16,248 bases of DNA from Solirubrobacteraceae bacterium (GTDB lineage: Bacteria; Actinomycetota; Thermoleophilia; Solirubrobacterales; Solirubrobacteraceae): the NCBI GenBank assembly GCA_025928415.1, contig JAICJK010000009.1:1-16248 (forward strand), read 5' to 3'. The first letter of the stretch is position 1; the number at the start of each line of letters is the position of its first letter. The translations under genes and the position numbers were made by a program. The notes beneath the pieces are model-generated. The model saw nothing but the letters and a program-made list of their open reading frames with translations. It ran no database searches and had not been told where the DNA came from. Positions 1 to 7,509 of the stretch are shown here, piece after piece.

Positions 1-999
1 GAGCGGCGGGACGGCGCCGAAGCCCTGCAACAGCGGCGGGAGGCGGTCGGCGTCGAGCGGGACGGCGGGGATCTGGATCGTCTTGACCGCCTTCCACTCG
101 TCGCCGTCCTTGTGCCACGTCCACACCGACGCCGACAGGTCGGTGACGTCGATCACCACGCCGAGGAAGCCGTAGGTCTTGGTCGGGTCGTGCGCGGGGC
201 GCACCTCCAGCGCCATCTGGTGCTGGTCGCCGAGGTCGATCTCGGCGACGTGCGAGCGCGTCTTCAGGTCGAAGAAGTGCAGGCGGTGGCCGTACTCGCG
301 GCCGAGCAGCGCCTCCGGGACGATCCCGTTCTCGATCAGCCGCGGCGGGGCCCACTCGCTGGAGATCAGGACGCCCTCGTCGACGTGCCACCAGAAGTCG
401 TAGGCGTAGAACTGGCTGCCGCGGTCGGCCTCCCACTGGCCGGTGACGCTGAAGTCGGAGTGGTCCATCGTGAAGATGCCGGCGGGGCCGTCGTTGCCGT
501 CGACCGAGCCCGCGCCGAGCGCGCTGACGAACAGCCCGTCGGGCCCGCAGTGGATCGTGTGCGGCCGGCTGTAGCCGCCCTTGCCCATGACCTCCTCGGG
601 CTCGATCGTGCGCACGAGCTTCGGGTTGCGCGGGTCGGGCTGGGTGTCGAGCACGTAGACGCGGGAGGAGCGGAGGCCGGGCACGACGAGGTAGCGGCGG
701 TCCATGGCGCCGTCGCCGTCGCCGTGGTCGTGGCCGCCGCCCAGCGCCGAGCTGCAGATGTTCCAGCCGTAGTGGTGGAACTCGTCGGGCGGGTCCTGGG
801 CCGGGGCGTCCCACTGCCCCACGACGGTGCCGTAGGTCGCCGAACCGGGGTCGACGTCCACGACGGCGATCGCGTCCGGATCCAGCAGCGCCACGTAGGC
901 GAGCTGCTCGGCCGGTGCGGCCATCGCGTCGCTCGGCGTCCGGTACAGCGTCGTGGCGCCGTGGTCATGTCCGTGCGCGTCGTGAGCCGATCCGCTCAT
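1..999 (-). CDS. Selenium-binding protein 56 / methanethiol oxidase family protein (partial, C-terminus outside window)
   Basis: The 333 residues visible here match the SBP56 (SELENBP1/MtoX) beta-propeller family from near the N-terminus. Examples are the TPSDAMAAPAEQLAYV opening, VVDVDPGS, the metal-site segment HHYGWNICSS (residues 75-84), RPHTIHC (146-151) and DFWWH (201-205). Characterised members oxidise methanethiol to H2S, formaldehyde and H2O2 using copper. The family is about 450-470 aa long, so roughly 130 residues lie beyond base 1. The ATG at 999 is preceded by the purine-rich stretch AGAAGAAGGG, a usable ribosome binding site. Two points are unusual. There is a histidine-rich N-terminus (H6, H9, H11, H13) and a second GHDHGDGDG loop near 89-97. 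The Cys that binds selenium in human SELENBP1 (Cys57) aligns, by my recollection of that sequence, with a non-Cys position, while C82 is kept. Family assignment is firm; the actual substrate is inferred. Confidence 0.93.
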   Translation of the reverse strand, partial: MSGSAHDAHGHDHGATTLYRTPSDAMAAPAEQLAYVALLDPDAIAVVDVDPGSATYGTVVGQWDAPAQDPPDEFHHYGWNICSSALGGGHDHGDGDGAMDRRYLVVPGLRSSRVYVLDTQPDPRNPKLVRTIEPEEVMGKGGYSRPHTIHCGPDGLFVSALGAGSVDGNDGPAGIFTMDHSDFSVTGQWEADRGSQFYAYDFWWHVDEGVLISSEWAPPRLIENGIVPEALLGREYGHRLHFFDLKTRSHVAEIDLGDQHQMALEVRPAHDPTKTYGFLGVVIDVTDLSASVWTWHKDGDEWKAVKTIQIPAVPLDADRLPPLLQGFGAVPPL

Positions 1000-1116
1000 C
1001 GCCCATCCCTTCTTCTCGCTGGCCGTCGGGGTGGTGACGCATGTTGTCAGTTGGCGCCCGCCGGCCCCGGGCCGGGGACTGGCCGGACGGGGAGTCCGGG
1101 CTGCGAGCATCCGGCG

Positions 1117-1284
1117 ATGCGCGTCGCGGCGGTGCTGCTCGCCCTCGTCGCCGTCGGCTTCATGGCCGCCGCGATCCGCGACATGGTCCTCGAGGCCGGC
1201 GACGCGCGGCGCGGCCTGCTGCTGCGCATCGCGGCGGTGGCGTGCTTCGCGGCGGCGGTGGCGCTCAACGTGCTGGCCGGGTGA
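1117..1284 (+). CDS. Small two-helix membrane protein, function unknown
   Basis: A 55-aa frame starting MRVAAVLLALVAVGFM. It has two hydrophobic segments (about residues 3-20 and 35-54) separated by a short charged loop, RDMVLEAGDARRG. This gives a helical hairpin of the kind seen in many small actinobacterial membrane proteins. Codon third positions are almost all G/C, as in the neighbouring genes. The start lies 117 bp from the divergent SBP56 gene. No clear Shine-Dalgarno sequence precedes the ATG, so the transcript may be leaderless. The gene ends 36 bp before the acyltransferase start and may be co-transcribed with it. I do not recognise a named family. Confidence 0.55.
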   Translation: MRVAAVLLALVAVGFMAAAIRDMVLEAGDARRGLLLRIAAVACFAAAVALNVLAG

Positions 1285-1320
1285 GGTCGTCGCGGCCGCC
1301 GTCTTGGGAGCATGACGGGC

Positions 1321-1968
1321 ATGAGCGCCGCCGACCCCGTGCCCACCACCTACCGCGTCGCGATGTCCGTCTGCTCGCCGATCGTGCGGCAGTGGGGGCG
1401 CCTGGAGGTCGGCGGGCTGGAGGCCCTGCCGCCGTCCGGGCCGGCGCTGATCGCGCTGAACCACGACAGCTACTGGGACCCGGTGTCCGTCGGCGTCGCC
1501 GCGCTGGGCGTCCGCCCGATCCGCGCGCTGGCCAAGTCGTCGATGTGGAAGATCCACGGGCTCGACCGCGTGCTGGACGGCATGGGCCAGATCCCGATCG
1601 ATCGCGGCGCCAAGGACGAGGCCGCGATGTCACGCGCGATCGAGGAGCTCCGCGCCGGCGCGTGCATCGGGGTCTTCCCGGAGGGGACCCGCAGCCTGGG
1701 CCGCGTGCTGCGCCCGCGCAGCGGCATCGGGCGCCTGGCGCGGGCGGTGCCGGAGGCCGAGATCGTCTGCTGCGCGGTGACGGGGACGGTCGACGTGCCG
1801 CGCTTCCCCAAGCGCCCGCGCATCCGCGTCGACTTCTTCCGGCCCGCCGGCGGCGGCCTGGCCGACGGCGAGGAGCTCGCCGCCTTCTCCGCGCGCCTGC
1901 TCGCCGAGGTCCGCGACCGCGCCCCGATCGCCCACGCGGGCCGGAAGCCGGGCCCGCCGCCGGAGTGA
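1321..1968 (+). CDS. PlsC-like 1-acyl-glycerol-3-phosphate acyltransferase
   Basis: A lysophospholipid acyltransferase (LPLAT/PlsC) domain fills the protein. The catalytic HX4D box is in NHDSYWDP, and the glycerol-phosphate-binding block FPEGTRS lies about 70 residues further on. The GxGQIPIDR-like segment (MGQIPIDRG) between them is also typical. The family transfers acyl groups to lysophosphatidic acid or related lipids at the membrane face. The protein is short (215 aa) and has no clear transmembrane helix, like the soluble or peripheral actinobacterial PlsC paralogues. Two ATGs compete, at 1312 and 1321. GGGAG at 1306-1310 is 1 nt from the first and 10 nt from the second, so I prefer 1321 (MSAADP). 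Which lysolipid it uses cannot be read from the sequence. Confidence 0.9.
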   Translation: MSAADPVPTTYRVAMSVCSPIVRQWGRLEVGGLEALPPSGPALIALNHDSYWDPVSVGVAALGVRPIRALAKSSMWKIHGLDRVLDGMGQIPIDRGAKDEAAMSRAIEELRAGACIGVFPEGTRSLGRVLRPRSGIGRLARAVPEAEIVCCAVTGTVDVPRFPKRPRIRVDFFRPAGGGLADGEELAAFSARLLAEVRDRAPIAHAGRKPGPPPE

Positions 1969-2016
1969 CGCTGCGAGGCTTACGGCATGCGCACCGCCGT
2001 CGGCCGCGCTCGCGCG

Positions 2017-2208
2017 CTACGCCGCCTCGGCGGCGCGGACCTCGACCGTGCAGCCCAGGCGGGCGACGATCTCCGGCGGGTGCGCGAGCAGCCGCTCGAC
2101 CTGGCGCCGCGACTGGTGCTCGAAGCAGGCGAGCTCCTCGCCCGTCCTGCCGGAGCGGAACGTCACGGTGCTCGTGGGGGCCGGTTGCGGGCGCCGCGCG
2201 GGGAACAT
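2017..2208 (-). CDS. Hypothetical protein, 63 aa
   Basis: A short frame from the ATG at 2208 to a TAG at 2017, beginning MFPARRPQPAP. A predicted beta-strand (STVTFRSGRTG), a helix-like segment (ELACFEHQSRRQVERLL) and a last strand (GCTVEVRAAEA) follow. Nearly every codon ends in G or C, which supports real coding. It lies 74 bp downstream of the nuclease-helicase on the same strand and converges with the acyltransferase, leaving a 48-bp gap. No ribosome binding site is obvious; AACACT six bases before the ATG could be a weak -10 box of a leaderless transcript. I do not recognise a family. Confidence 0.6.
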   Translation of the reverse strand: MFPARRPQPAPTSTVTFRSGRTGEELACFEHQSRRQVERLLAHPPEIVARLGCTVEVRAAEAA

Positions 2209-2282
2209 GCTCTGAGTGTTCGGCAGCGCTGGCGCGAGCTGCAGCCCCCTGGGTGTCGATCCGCGCCACCCCGGGCGCGGCG

Positions 2283-5200
2283 TCAGGCCGCCAGCTCGGC
2301 GCCCCGCTCCGCGGAGGGCTCCGCCAGCTCCACGAACCGGCACGCCCCGTCCACGAGCTCCATCGCCGCAAGCGTCCGGCAGTCCGCGTCGAGCAGGCGC
2401 GGGGAGTGGACGAGCACGGCGAGGCACTGCGCGCGGGAGACCGCGACGTTGAGCCGGTTGCGCTCGAACAGGAAGTCGAGGCCGCGCGGCACGTCCTCGC
2501 CCGACGAGCAGGTCATCGCGAAGAAGACGACGGGCGCCTCCTGGCCCTGGAAGCGGTCGACGGTCCCGACCCGCACGCCGGCCGGGACGTGCTCGCGGAT
2601 GCAGCGCACCGCCATGTTGTAGGGGGCGACGACCATGACGTCGGCCGCGACCAGGCGCCGGGTGACGCCGCGGTCGTCGGTCACCGTGCCGGCCGCCAGC
2701 ACCTCGCGGCAGGCCTCGGCGATCGCCTGCGCCTCCTCCACCGAGCTCTGGCTGCGACCCTCGTGCTCCACCGCCAGCACGCGCAGGCCCGCGCCGGTCA
2801 GGCGCCCGGCGCCCGCGTCGATCCGCCGCAGGGCGCAGGCCTCGCGCGAGCGCAGCCGGTCGTCGTAGCTGCGCTCGGAGACGAACGCGCAGACGCCGGG
2901 GTGCATCCGCCACGACTCCGTCAGGAAGTAGCCCTGCGTCGCCGGCACGGTGCTGCGCCCGCCCAGCGCGTGGGCGAGCACGGACAGGCCTGAGGATCCG
3001 GGGTGCGCGGCCTTGGTGACCTGGGCGAGCTGCTGCGGGTCGCCGAGCAGCACGATGCCGGGCGCGCAGAGCCCCACGGCCGCGGCGTTGGCCAGCGAGA
3101 ACTGACCGGCCTCGTCGATGAACAGCAGCCCGAACTGCCCGCGGTGCTCCTCGCGGGACAGCAGCCAGGCGGTGCCCGCGACCAGGTCGAAGGCACCGTC
3201 CGCGCCCTCGTTGTCGTCGACGCAGGTGATCAGCCCGTGCGCCGACGCGTAGCCCGCGCCCTTGTAGACGCCGCGGAAGGCGACGCCGGCCTCGGCGGCC
3301 GCCTCCTCGATCGCCGCCAGCAGGTTCTGCACCGCCGCGTGGCTCGGCGCCGTGACGGCGACGCGCCGCCCGTCGGCCAGAGCCGCGACGACCATGCGCG
3401 CGCCCCGCCACGTCTTGCCCGTGCCGGGCGGGCCCTGGACGACCAGGTGGCTGTCGCGCAGGTCGAGCGCCGTGCGCACCATGTCCTCCAGCGACGGGTC
3501 GCCGACCTGCTCGAAGGCGCCACCGGAGGCCAGCCGCGGCGGCTCGCGGCGCAGCACGCTGCGGGCGGCGGCGCCGAGGGGCCGGCCGGCGGCGACCGCG
3601 CGGCCGAGCGCCTCCAGGCTCTCGCGCAGGGCCTTCGCGTCGACCGCGCCGCCGCCGATCAGCGCGCGGACCTCCGGCGGGCCGTCCTTGGTCTGGCGGC
3701 GGATGACCGCGCGGTCGTCCTCGATGCGCTGGACGTTGACGCGCCGGCCGGTGGCGGGGTCGACGCAGCGGTCGGAGTCGAGCTTGAACTCCTGCGGGGG
3801 GAAGCTGAAGGTCCAGTCGGTCGACCGCTTGACGGGCACGGGGGCGACCGCCGCGTCGAGCGCCAGGTCGCCGATCGCGTCGCGCTCGTCGATGAGCTGC
3901 TCGGCGGTCATGGCGCGCAGCTCGAAGTACCGCCACCACTCGGGCTTGGCCTCGCGCCGGTGGAAGAGCATGAGATGGGCGAGCAGCCGGCGCTCGGCGG
4001 CGCCGGCGTCGTCCGACGCGTCGTCGGCCGGCAGCCCGGCGGCCAGTTCCCCGGCGAGGGCCTGCATGCGCACCATCCAGTCGGCGGGCACGAACTCCTT
4101 GGCCGGCGCGGCCCCGAGCCCGTCGAAGTCGCAGTCCAGCTGCGCCGCGGCCTCCGGCTTCATCCGGTCCTGCAGCCAGTCACGCAGCACGAGCGTCGAG
4201 ATGCAGTCCTCGACGTTGTAGGCGCGGATCGCGTCGAGCATCGCCTGGTCGCGCGTCTGCAGCCAGTGCTCGTAGGCGACGATCGAGCCGCCGCCCTCGC
4301 GGACCGTCGTCTCCCGCCGGACGAAGCCGGTGTGGCGCTCCAGGCGCTTGAGGCCGTAGCTCTCCTCCCCCACCTGCAGCCCCTGGCGCACCACGGCGAA
4401 GAGGTCGACGAGCACGCCTTGGCGCAGCAGGTCGTCGACCTCGTCCTCGCGCGTGGCGTACTTCAGCGCCAGGGAGCGCAGCTTGGACGCCTCGTGGGGC
4501 GCGTAGTGGAAGACGTGCAGGCCCGGGTGCCGGCGCCGGCGCGCCATCACCAGGTCGACGAAGTGCTCCAGCGCCGCCTTCTCGCCGGCGGCGTCGTGCG
4601 CCCAGACGCACGCGTAGGCGCCGTCGGCCGTGCACCAGCCCCACAGGTACTCGATCCCGCCGTCCGTCCCTGCGTAGGGATCGCCCTCGAGATCGAAGAA
4701 GAGGTCGCCGGCGTCGGGCGCCGGAAGGCGGGCGTAGCCGCGCTCGGCCTCGGGCGCGAGGTGACGATGGTGGAGCCCGCCGTCCTCCCAGGTCTGCACC
4801 TGGAGGGCCGCCTGGTGGCGCAGCAGGTCGAACCGCTCCGTGCCGAGCTTGGCGACCGCCAGGTCCTCCGGCGCCGCGGCGAGGTCGTGGACCCGCGGCA
4901 GGCCGGCCTCGACCAGGCGCGCGCGCAGGTCGCGCCGGGCGCCCGCGACGAGGCTCAAATGGTCGTCGGCACGCCGCCGGGCACGGCACTCGCGATCCAG
5001 GTCGCAAAGTCCGCAGTGGGCCGTCGGCTCGGGGTAGGTCGGCCGTGCGCCCGCCGCGACGAGCCGCTCGAGCCGTCGGACGACGTGGCAGTGCAGCGCG
5101 CCGTAGCGCCGCAGGTCGACGATCCGCTCGGCGCCGTCGCCGAGGACGAGGTACGCGGCCTGCGGCGTCCGCCCCTGGGCCTCGCCGAGCAGGCGCGTGT

Positions 5201-5675
5201 ACAGCGCGAGCTGGTGGACGACGTAGGGCTTGACGTCGCGGGCGAGCTTGGTGTCGAGGACCTCGTAGCTCCACGGGCCGAGTTCCGAGGCGACCGGCAC
5301 GCGCCGCAGGAAGTCCACGCGGCCCTGCCAGCGGCCGTCGAACAGCAGGGCCTGGTAGATGAGCGGCGCCCCGGCCCGCATCGCCGCCTGCGTGCGGGCC
5401 GCCTGCTCGACGTGCCAGGCGCGCGTGAACTCCGTCGCAGGCGCCGTGAGGTCGACGTGGCCGCCGAGCTGCGCCGACAGCCGCGCGAGCGTCTCCTGCT
5501 CGTGGTCGATGCCGCGGGCCCGGGCCAGCTGGCCGTGCGGATCCTCGAGCTTGGCCCACCGCGGGCGCTCCCGCGCCGCGACGGCGCGCTTCTGCTCGAT
5601 GAGGTGCTCGCAGGCGAGGTAGCTCGTCAGGTCCGTGGCGGACAGGACGAGCTGATGGTCGTCGAGGCGGAACAT
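2283..5675 (-). CDS. TM0106-type RecB-like nuclease / RNase H-like exonuclease / SF1 helicase fusion
   Basis: A 1130-aa protein with three enzymatic parts. Residues 1-235 form a RecB/Cas4-type nuclease: HEQE at 58-61, GRVDF with D121, EVLDTK at 138-143, the QxxxY motif QLALY at 155-159, and four cysteines (C22, C221, C224, C230) in the 1+3 spacing of the 4Fe-4S nucleases AddB and Cas4. Residues 325-500 form an RNase H-like, YprB-type DEDD exonuclease domain: DLEGDPY with D328/E330, D424, and YNVED ending in D490. Residues 720-1095 form an SF1 helicase of the Upf1/Dna2 class: Walker A GPPGTGKT 748-755, DEAGQ 854-858, GDPQQ 878-882, VDRFQGQE 1039-1046, and NRLNVAVSRAQ 1073-1083. A role in DNA end processing, repair or defence is inferred. 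The start at 5675 fits the family opening LSATDLTSYLACEHL and lies inside the preceding gene. GGAG is 13 nt upstream. Confidence 0.93.
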   Translation of the reverse strand: MFRLDDHQLVLSATDLTSYLACEHLIEQKRAVAARERPRWAKLEDPHGQLARARGIDHEQETLARLSAQLGGHVDLTAPATEFTRAWHVEQAARTQAAMRAGAPLIYQALLFDGRWQGRVDFLRRVPVASELGPWSYEVLDTKLARDVKPYVVHQLALYTRLLGEAQGRTPQAAYLVLGDGAERIVDLRRYGALHCHVVRRLERLVAAGARPTYPEPTAHCGLCDLDRECRARRRADDHLSLVAGARRDLRARLVEAGLPRVHDLAAAPEDLAVAKLGTERFDLLRHQAALQVQTWEDGGLHHRHLAPEAERGYARLPAPDAGDLFFDLEGDPYAGTDGGIEYLWGWCTADGAYACVWAHDAAGEKAALEHFVDLVMARRRRHPGLHVFHYAPHEASKLRSLALKYATREDEVDDLLRQGVLVDLFAVVRQGLQVGEESYGLKRLERHTGFVRRETTVREGGGSIVAYEHWLQTRDQAMLDAIRAYNVEDCISTLVLRDWLQDRMKPEAAAQLDCDFDGLGAAPAKEFVPADWMVRMQALAGELAAGLPADDASDDAGAAERRLLAHLMLFHRREAKPEWWRYFELRAMTAEQLIDERDAIGDLALDAAVAPVPVKRSTDWTFSFPPQEFKLDSDRCVDPATGRRVNVQRIEDDRAVIRRQTKDGPPEVRALIGGGAVDAKALRESLEALGRAVAAGRPLGAAARSVLRREPPRLASGGAFEQVGDPSLEDMVRTALDLRDSHLVVQGPPGTGKTWRGARMVVAALADGRRVAVTAPSHAAVQNLLAAIEEAAAEAGVAFRGVYKGAGYASAHGLITCVDDNEGADGAFDLVAGTAWLLSREEHRGQFGLLFIDEAGQFSLANAAAVGLCAPGIVLLGDPQQLAQVTKAAHPGSSGLSVLAHALGGRSTVPATQGYFLTESWRMHPGVCAFVSERSYDDRLRSREACALRRIDAGAGRLTGAGLRVLAVEHEGRSQSSVEEAQAIAEACREVLAAGTVTDDRGVTRRLVAADVMVVAPYNMAVRCIREHVPAGVRVGTVDRFQGQEAPVVFFAMTCSSGEDVPRGLDFLFERNRLNVAVSRAQCLAVLVHSPRLLDADCRTLAAMELVDGACRFVELAEPSAERGAELAA

Positions 5676-6055
5676 GAGGGGTGGGTCGCTCCTGGCGGCG
5701 GGGAACTGACGTCCTGGTCTGCTTCGGACGCCGGCGACGCGCGCTTGAACGGGAGGTCCGCCGGCGATCCGCGCCGCCCGGCCACGCTCTGGGTCGCGAG
5801 CTGCACGAGCTCGGGCCAGCGCGCGGCCAGCCGCGGCGCCTCGCCCGCGATGCCGGGGAGGCCGGCGGCCAGCGCCAGCGAGCAGCAGAGCATCGTGCTC
5901 GCCGCGTCGAAGCCGCGGGCGACCGGGACGGTCAGCGAGCGCGCGCCGGCGGCGTCGATCAGGCGGATCGCGTGGCGGCCGTCGTCGCCGAGCGGCGCCA
6001 GCACCTGCACCCCGGCGCGGTCCATGGCGTCGCACAGCGCCGCGAAGGCGATCAC
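5627..6055 (-). CDS. Hypothetical protein, 142 aa, overlapping the nuclease-helicase start
   Basis: The frame opens at a GTG that shares GTGA with the stop codon of the short upstream frame, a classic translational-coupling arrangement. It reads VIAFAALCDAMDRAGV, then LGDDGRHAIRLIDAAGA, which suggests a compact alpha/beta fold. Codon third positions are G/C almost throughout the first 110 codons, so the gene looks genuine. The last 45 residues are Ser/Pro-rich and low in complexity, and their codon bias weakens where the frame overlaps the first 49 nt of the helicase gene. The overlap implies co-expression with the helicase. I do not recognise a family; an accessory subunit is possible but only inferred from position. 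ATG at codon 11 (MDRAGV) is an alternative start. Confidence 0.6.
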   Translation of the reverse strand: MIAFAALCDAMDRAGVQVLAPLGDDGRHAIRLIDAAGARSLTVPVARGFDAASTMLCCSLALAAGLPGIAGEAPRLAARWPELVQLATQSVAGRRGSPADLPFKRASPASEADQDVSSPPPGATHPSCSASTTISSSCPPRT

Positions 6056-6147
6056 GACCCGCCCTCCGCGCCGAGGTGGGCGGCGGCGGCGAGCGCGCGG
6101 TCGACGCGCGCCCGGCGCTCGAGCGGGAGGGAGAGCGTTGCCGGCAT
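6052..6147 (-). CDS. Possible 31-aa peptide at the head of the helicase operon
   Basis: A short frame, MPATLSLPLERRARVDRALA to a final GGS, ends in TGA overlapping the GTG of the 142-aa gene. Third positions are mostly G/C and a charged helix is predicted (ERRARVDRALAAAAHL). There is no Shine-Dalgarno sequence before the ATG, and the same frame stays open further upstream through the intergenic region, so the start is uncertain. It may be a coupling leader for the next gene, or the true N-terminus of that gene if a frameshift or sequencing error lies near 6050. Confidence 0.3.
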   Translation of the reverse strand: MPATLSLPLERRARVDRALAAAAHLGAEGGS

Positions 6148-6177
6148 GGCACGCGGGTCGTCGGCCGATCCGCCGAT

Positions 6178-6213
6178 CTGACACCGGCGCCGGACCCGGG
6201 CGGCGCCTGTCAG
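6178..6213. promoter_or_regulatory. Strong inverted repeat in divergent intergenic region (candidate operator or hairpin)
   Basis: CTGACA (6178-6183) and GGCGCCG (6186-6192) are exactly complementary to TGTCAG (6208-6213) and CGGCGCC (6201-6207). This gives a 13-bp stem with a 2-nt bulge and an 8-nt loop. It lies 54 bp before the VWA start and 30 bp before the minus-strand peptide start, so it could act as a shared operator or as an RNA hairpin in the 5' leader of the VWA operon. The complementarity is seen directly; the role is inferred. Confidence 0.55.
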
Positions 6214-6253
6214 GCCCGCGGCCCGCCCGGCGACCCATGCCCGAACCCAGCCC

Positions 6254-6260
6254 GAAGGAG
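6254..6260 (+). promoter_or_regulatory. Ribosome binding site of the VWA gene
   Basis: GAAGGAG lies 7 nt before the ATG at 6268. It is one of the two best Shine-Dalgarno matches in the window, and it fixes this start over the in-frame ATG at 6076, which would read back through the intergenic region. Confidence 0.8.
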
Positions 6261-6267
6261 CGCGCCG

Positions 6268-7497
6268 ATGCACGTCAACGCCCACCTCGACATCGACCTC
6301 GTCGCCGTCGAGCAGACCGACCAGGTCACCGTCATGCTCGAGCTGCTGGCGCCCGAGGCGCCCGCCGGCGCCGAGCGTGCCGCCGCCTGCGTGCAGGCCG
6401 TCCTCGACCGCAGCGGATCCATGCAGGAGCGCGACCGCCTGGCCGCCGCGCGCACGGCGCTCATGGCGCTCGTCGACCGCCTGGACCCCCGCGACGCGTT
6501 CGGGCTGGTCGTCTTCGACCACGAGGTGGACGTCGTCGTCCCGGCCGGCCCGCTGACCGACAAGGCTGCGGTGAAGGCCGCGATCGCCGCGGTCCCCCCG
6601 CGCGGCGGAACCAACCTGTCCGCCGGGCTGCTGCGCGGCGTCCAGGAGGCGCGCCGCGCCGCCGGCCCCGGGGGCGCCACGCTACTGCTCGTCTCCGACG
6701 GCATGGCCAACCAGGGCGTGACGGAGCCCGAGCGGCTGGAGGCGGTCGCCGCGACCGCCCACCGCGCCGGGGTCACGGTGTCCACCGTCGGGATCGGCCT
6801 CGGCTACGACGAGACCGTCCTGGCCGCCGTCGCCCGCGGCGGGCAGGGCGAGCACGTCTTCGCCGAGGAGGCCGACGCCGCGGGCGCCGCGGTGGCCGGC
6901 GAGGTCGAGGGGCTGCTGAGCAAGACGGTGCAGGCGGCCTCGCTGCTCATCCGGCCGACCGGCGACGTCGCGTCCGTACAGCTCTACAACGACCTGCCCG
7001 CGCACGCCGTCGACGGCGGCGTCATGGCCGAGCTCGGCGACCTCTGGGCCGGCGAGGAGCGCAAGCTGCTGCTCGGCCTCACGGTCCCGGCGATCGCCAC
7101 CCTCGGCGTCGCGCAGATCGCGGAGCTGGAGCTGCGCTACGTGACGCTGCCGGACCTCTCCGAGCAGACCGTGACGCTGCCGATCAGCGTCAACGTCGTG
7201 CCCGGCGACCAGGCCGCGGGACGCATCGCCGACCCGCGGGTCCGCACCGAGCTGCTGTTCCAGCAGGCCCAGGAGGCCAAGCGCCGCGCGGCCGACGCCA
7301 TCGCCCGCGGGGACCACCGCGAGGCGATGGCGGTGCTCGGGGAGGCCGGCGACCGCCTGGCGGGCGTCGACGATGCCGAGCGCCAGGTCGTGCTCGGCCT
7401 GGCCTCCGAGCTCGCCACGGGCTCGGCGCGCCGGGCCGCCAAGACGGCCCGCATGCAGCAGGCGCGCGCGGCCCGCAAGCGCGGGCGGGGCATGTGA
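6268..7497 (+). CDS. VWA domain-containing protein
   Basis: A 409-aa protein. Residues 38-215 form a von Willebrand factor A domain with a complete metal-dependent adhesion site: D47-R-S49-G-S51 (DRSGS), the threonine in GGTNLSAG (T115), and D144 in VSDGMANQG. VWA domains bind partner proteins through Mg2+. A beta-rich region (220-315) follows, then a basic helical tail (325-409) that ends AARKRGRGM. There is no signal peptide or membrane segment, so it should be cytoplasmic. It is the first gene of a three-gene operon, 12 bp before the sigma factor gene. It may serve as a sensor or scaffold for that module; this is inferred from position only. VIT/VWA proteins of unknown function are the nearest description. 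Confidence 0.9.
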   Translation: MHVNAHLDIDLVAVEQTDQVTVMLELLAPEAPAGAERAAACVQAVLDRSGSMQERDRLAAARTALMALVDRLDPRDAFGLVVFDHEVDVVVPAGPLTDKAAVKAAIAAVPPRGGTNLSAGLLRGVQEARRAAGPGGATLLLVSDGMANQGVTEPERLEAVAATAHRAGVTVSTVGIGLGYDETVLAAVARGGQGEHVFAEEADAAGAAVAGEVEGLLSKTVQAASLLIRPTGDVASVQLYNDLPAHAVDGGVMAELGDLWAGEERKLLLGLTVPAIATLGVAQIAELELRYVTLPDLSEQTVTLPISVNVVPGDQAAGRIADPRVRTELLFQQAQEAKRRAADAIARGDHREAMAVLGEAGDRLAGVDDAERQVVLGLASELATGSARRAAKTARMQQARAARKRGRGM

Positions 7498-7509
7498 GAG
7501 TGTCAGGAC

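Noticed and set aside
871..881. GGATCCAG outside the palindromic element, as a possible second copy of its end
   Set aside because: The match is limited to about 8 bases inside the SBP56-family coding sequence, with no partner repeat nearby.
2021..2034. GCCGC-CTCG-GCGGC hairpin near the end of the acyltransferase and 63-aa genes
   Set aside because: It lies within the coding end of the 63-aa gene, and Ala codons (GCC/GCG) readily create such dyads; there is no T-run, so I do not call a terminator.
1041..2993. A 650-codon open frame on the plus strand across the acyltransferase and the helicase end
   Set aside because: It is out of frame with the acyltransferase, which has clear catalytic motifs, and its own translation is compositionally biased without recognisable domains.
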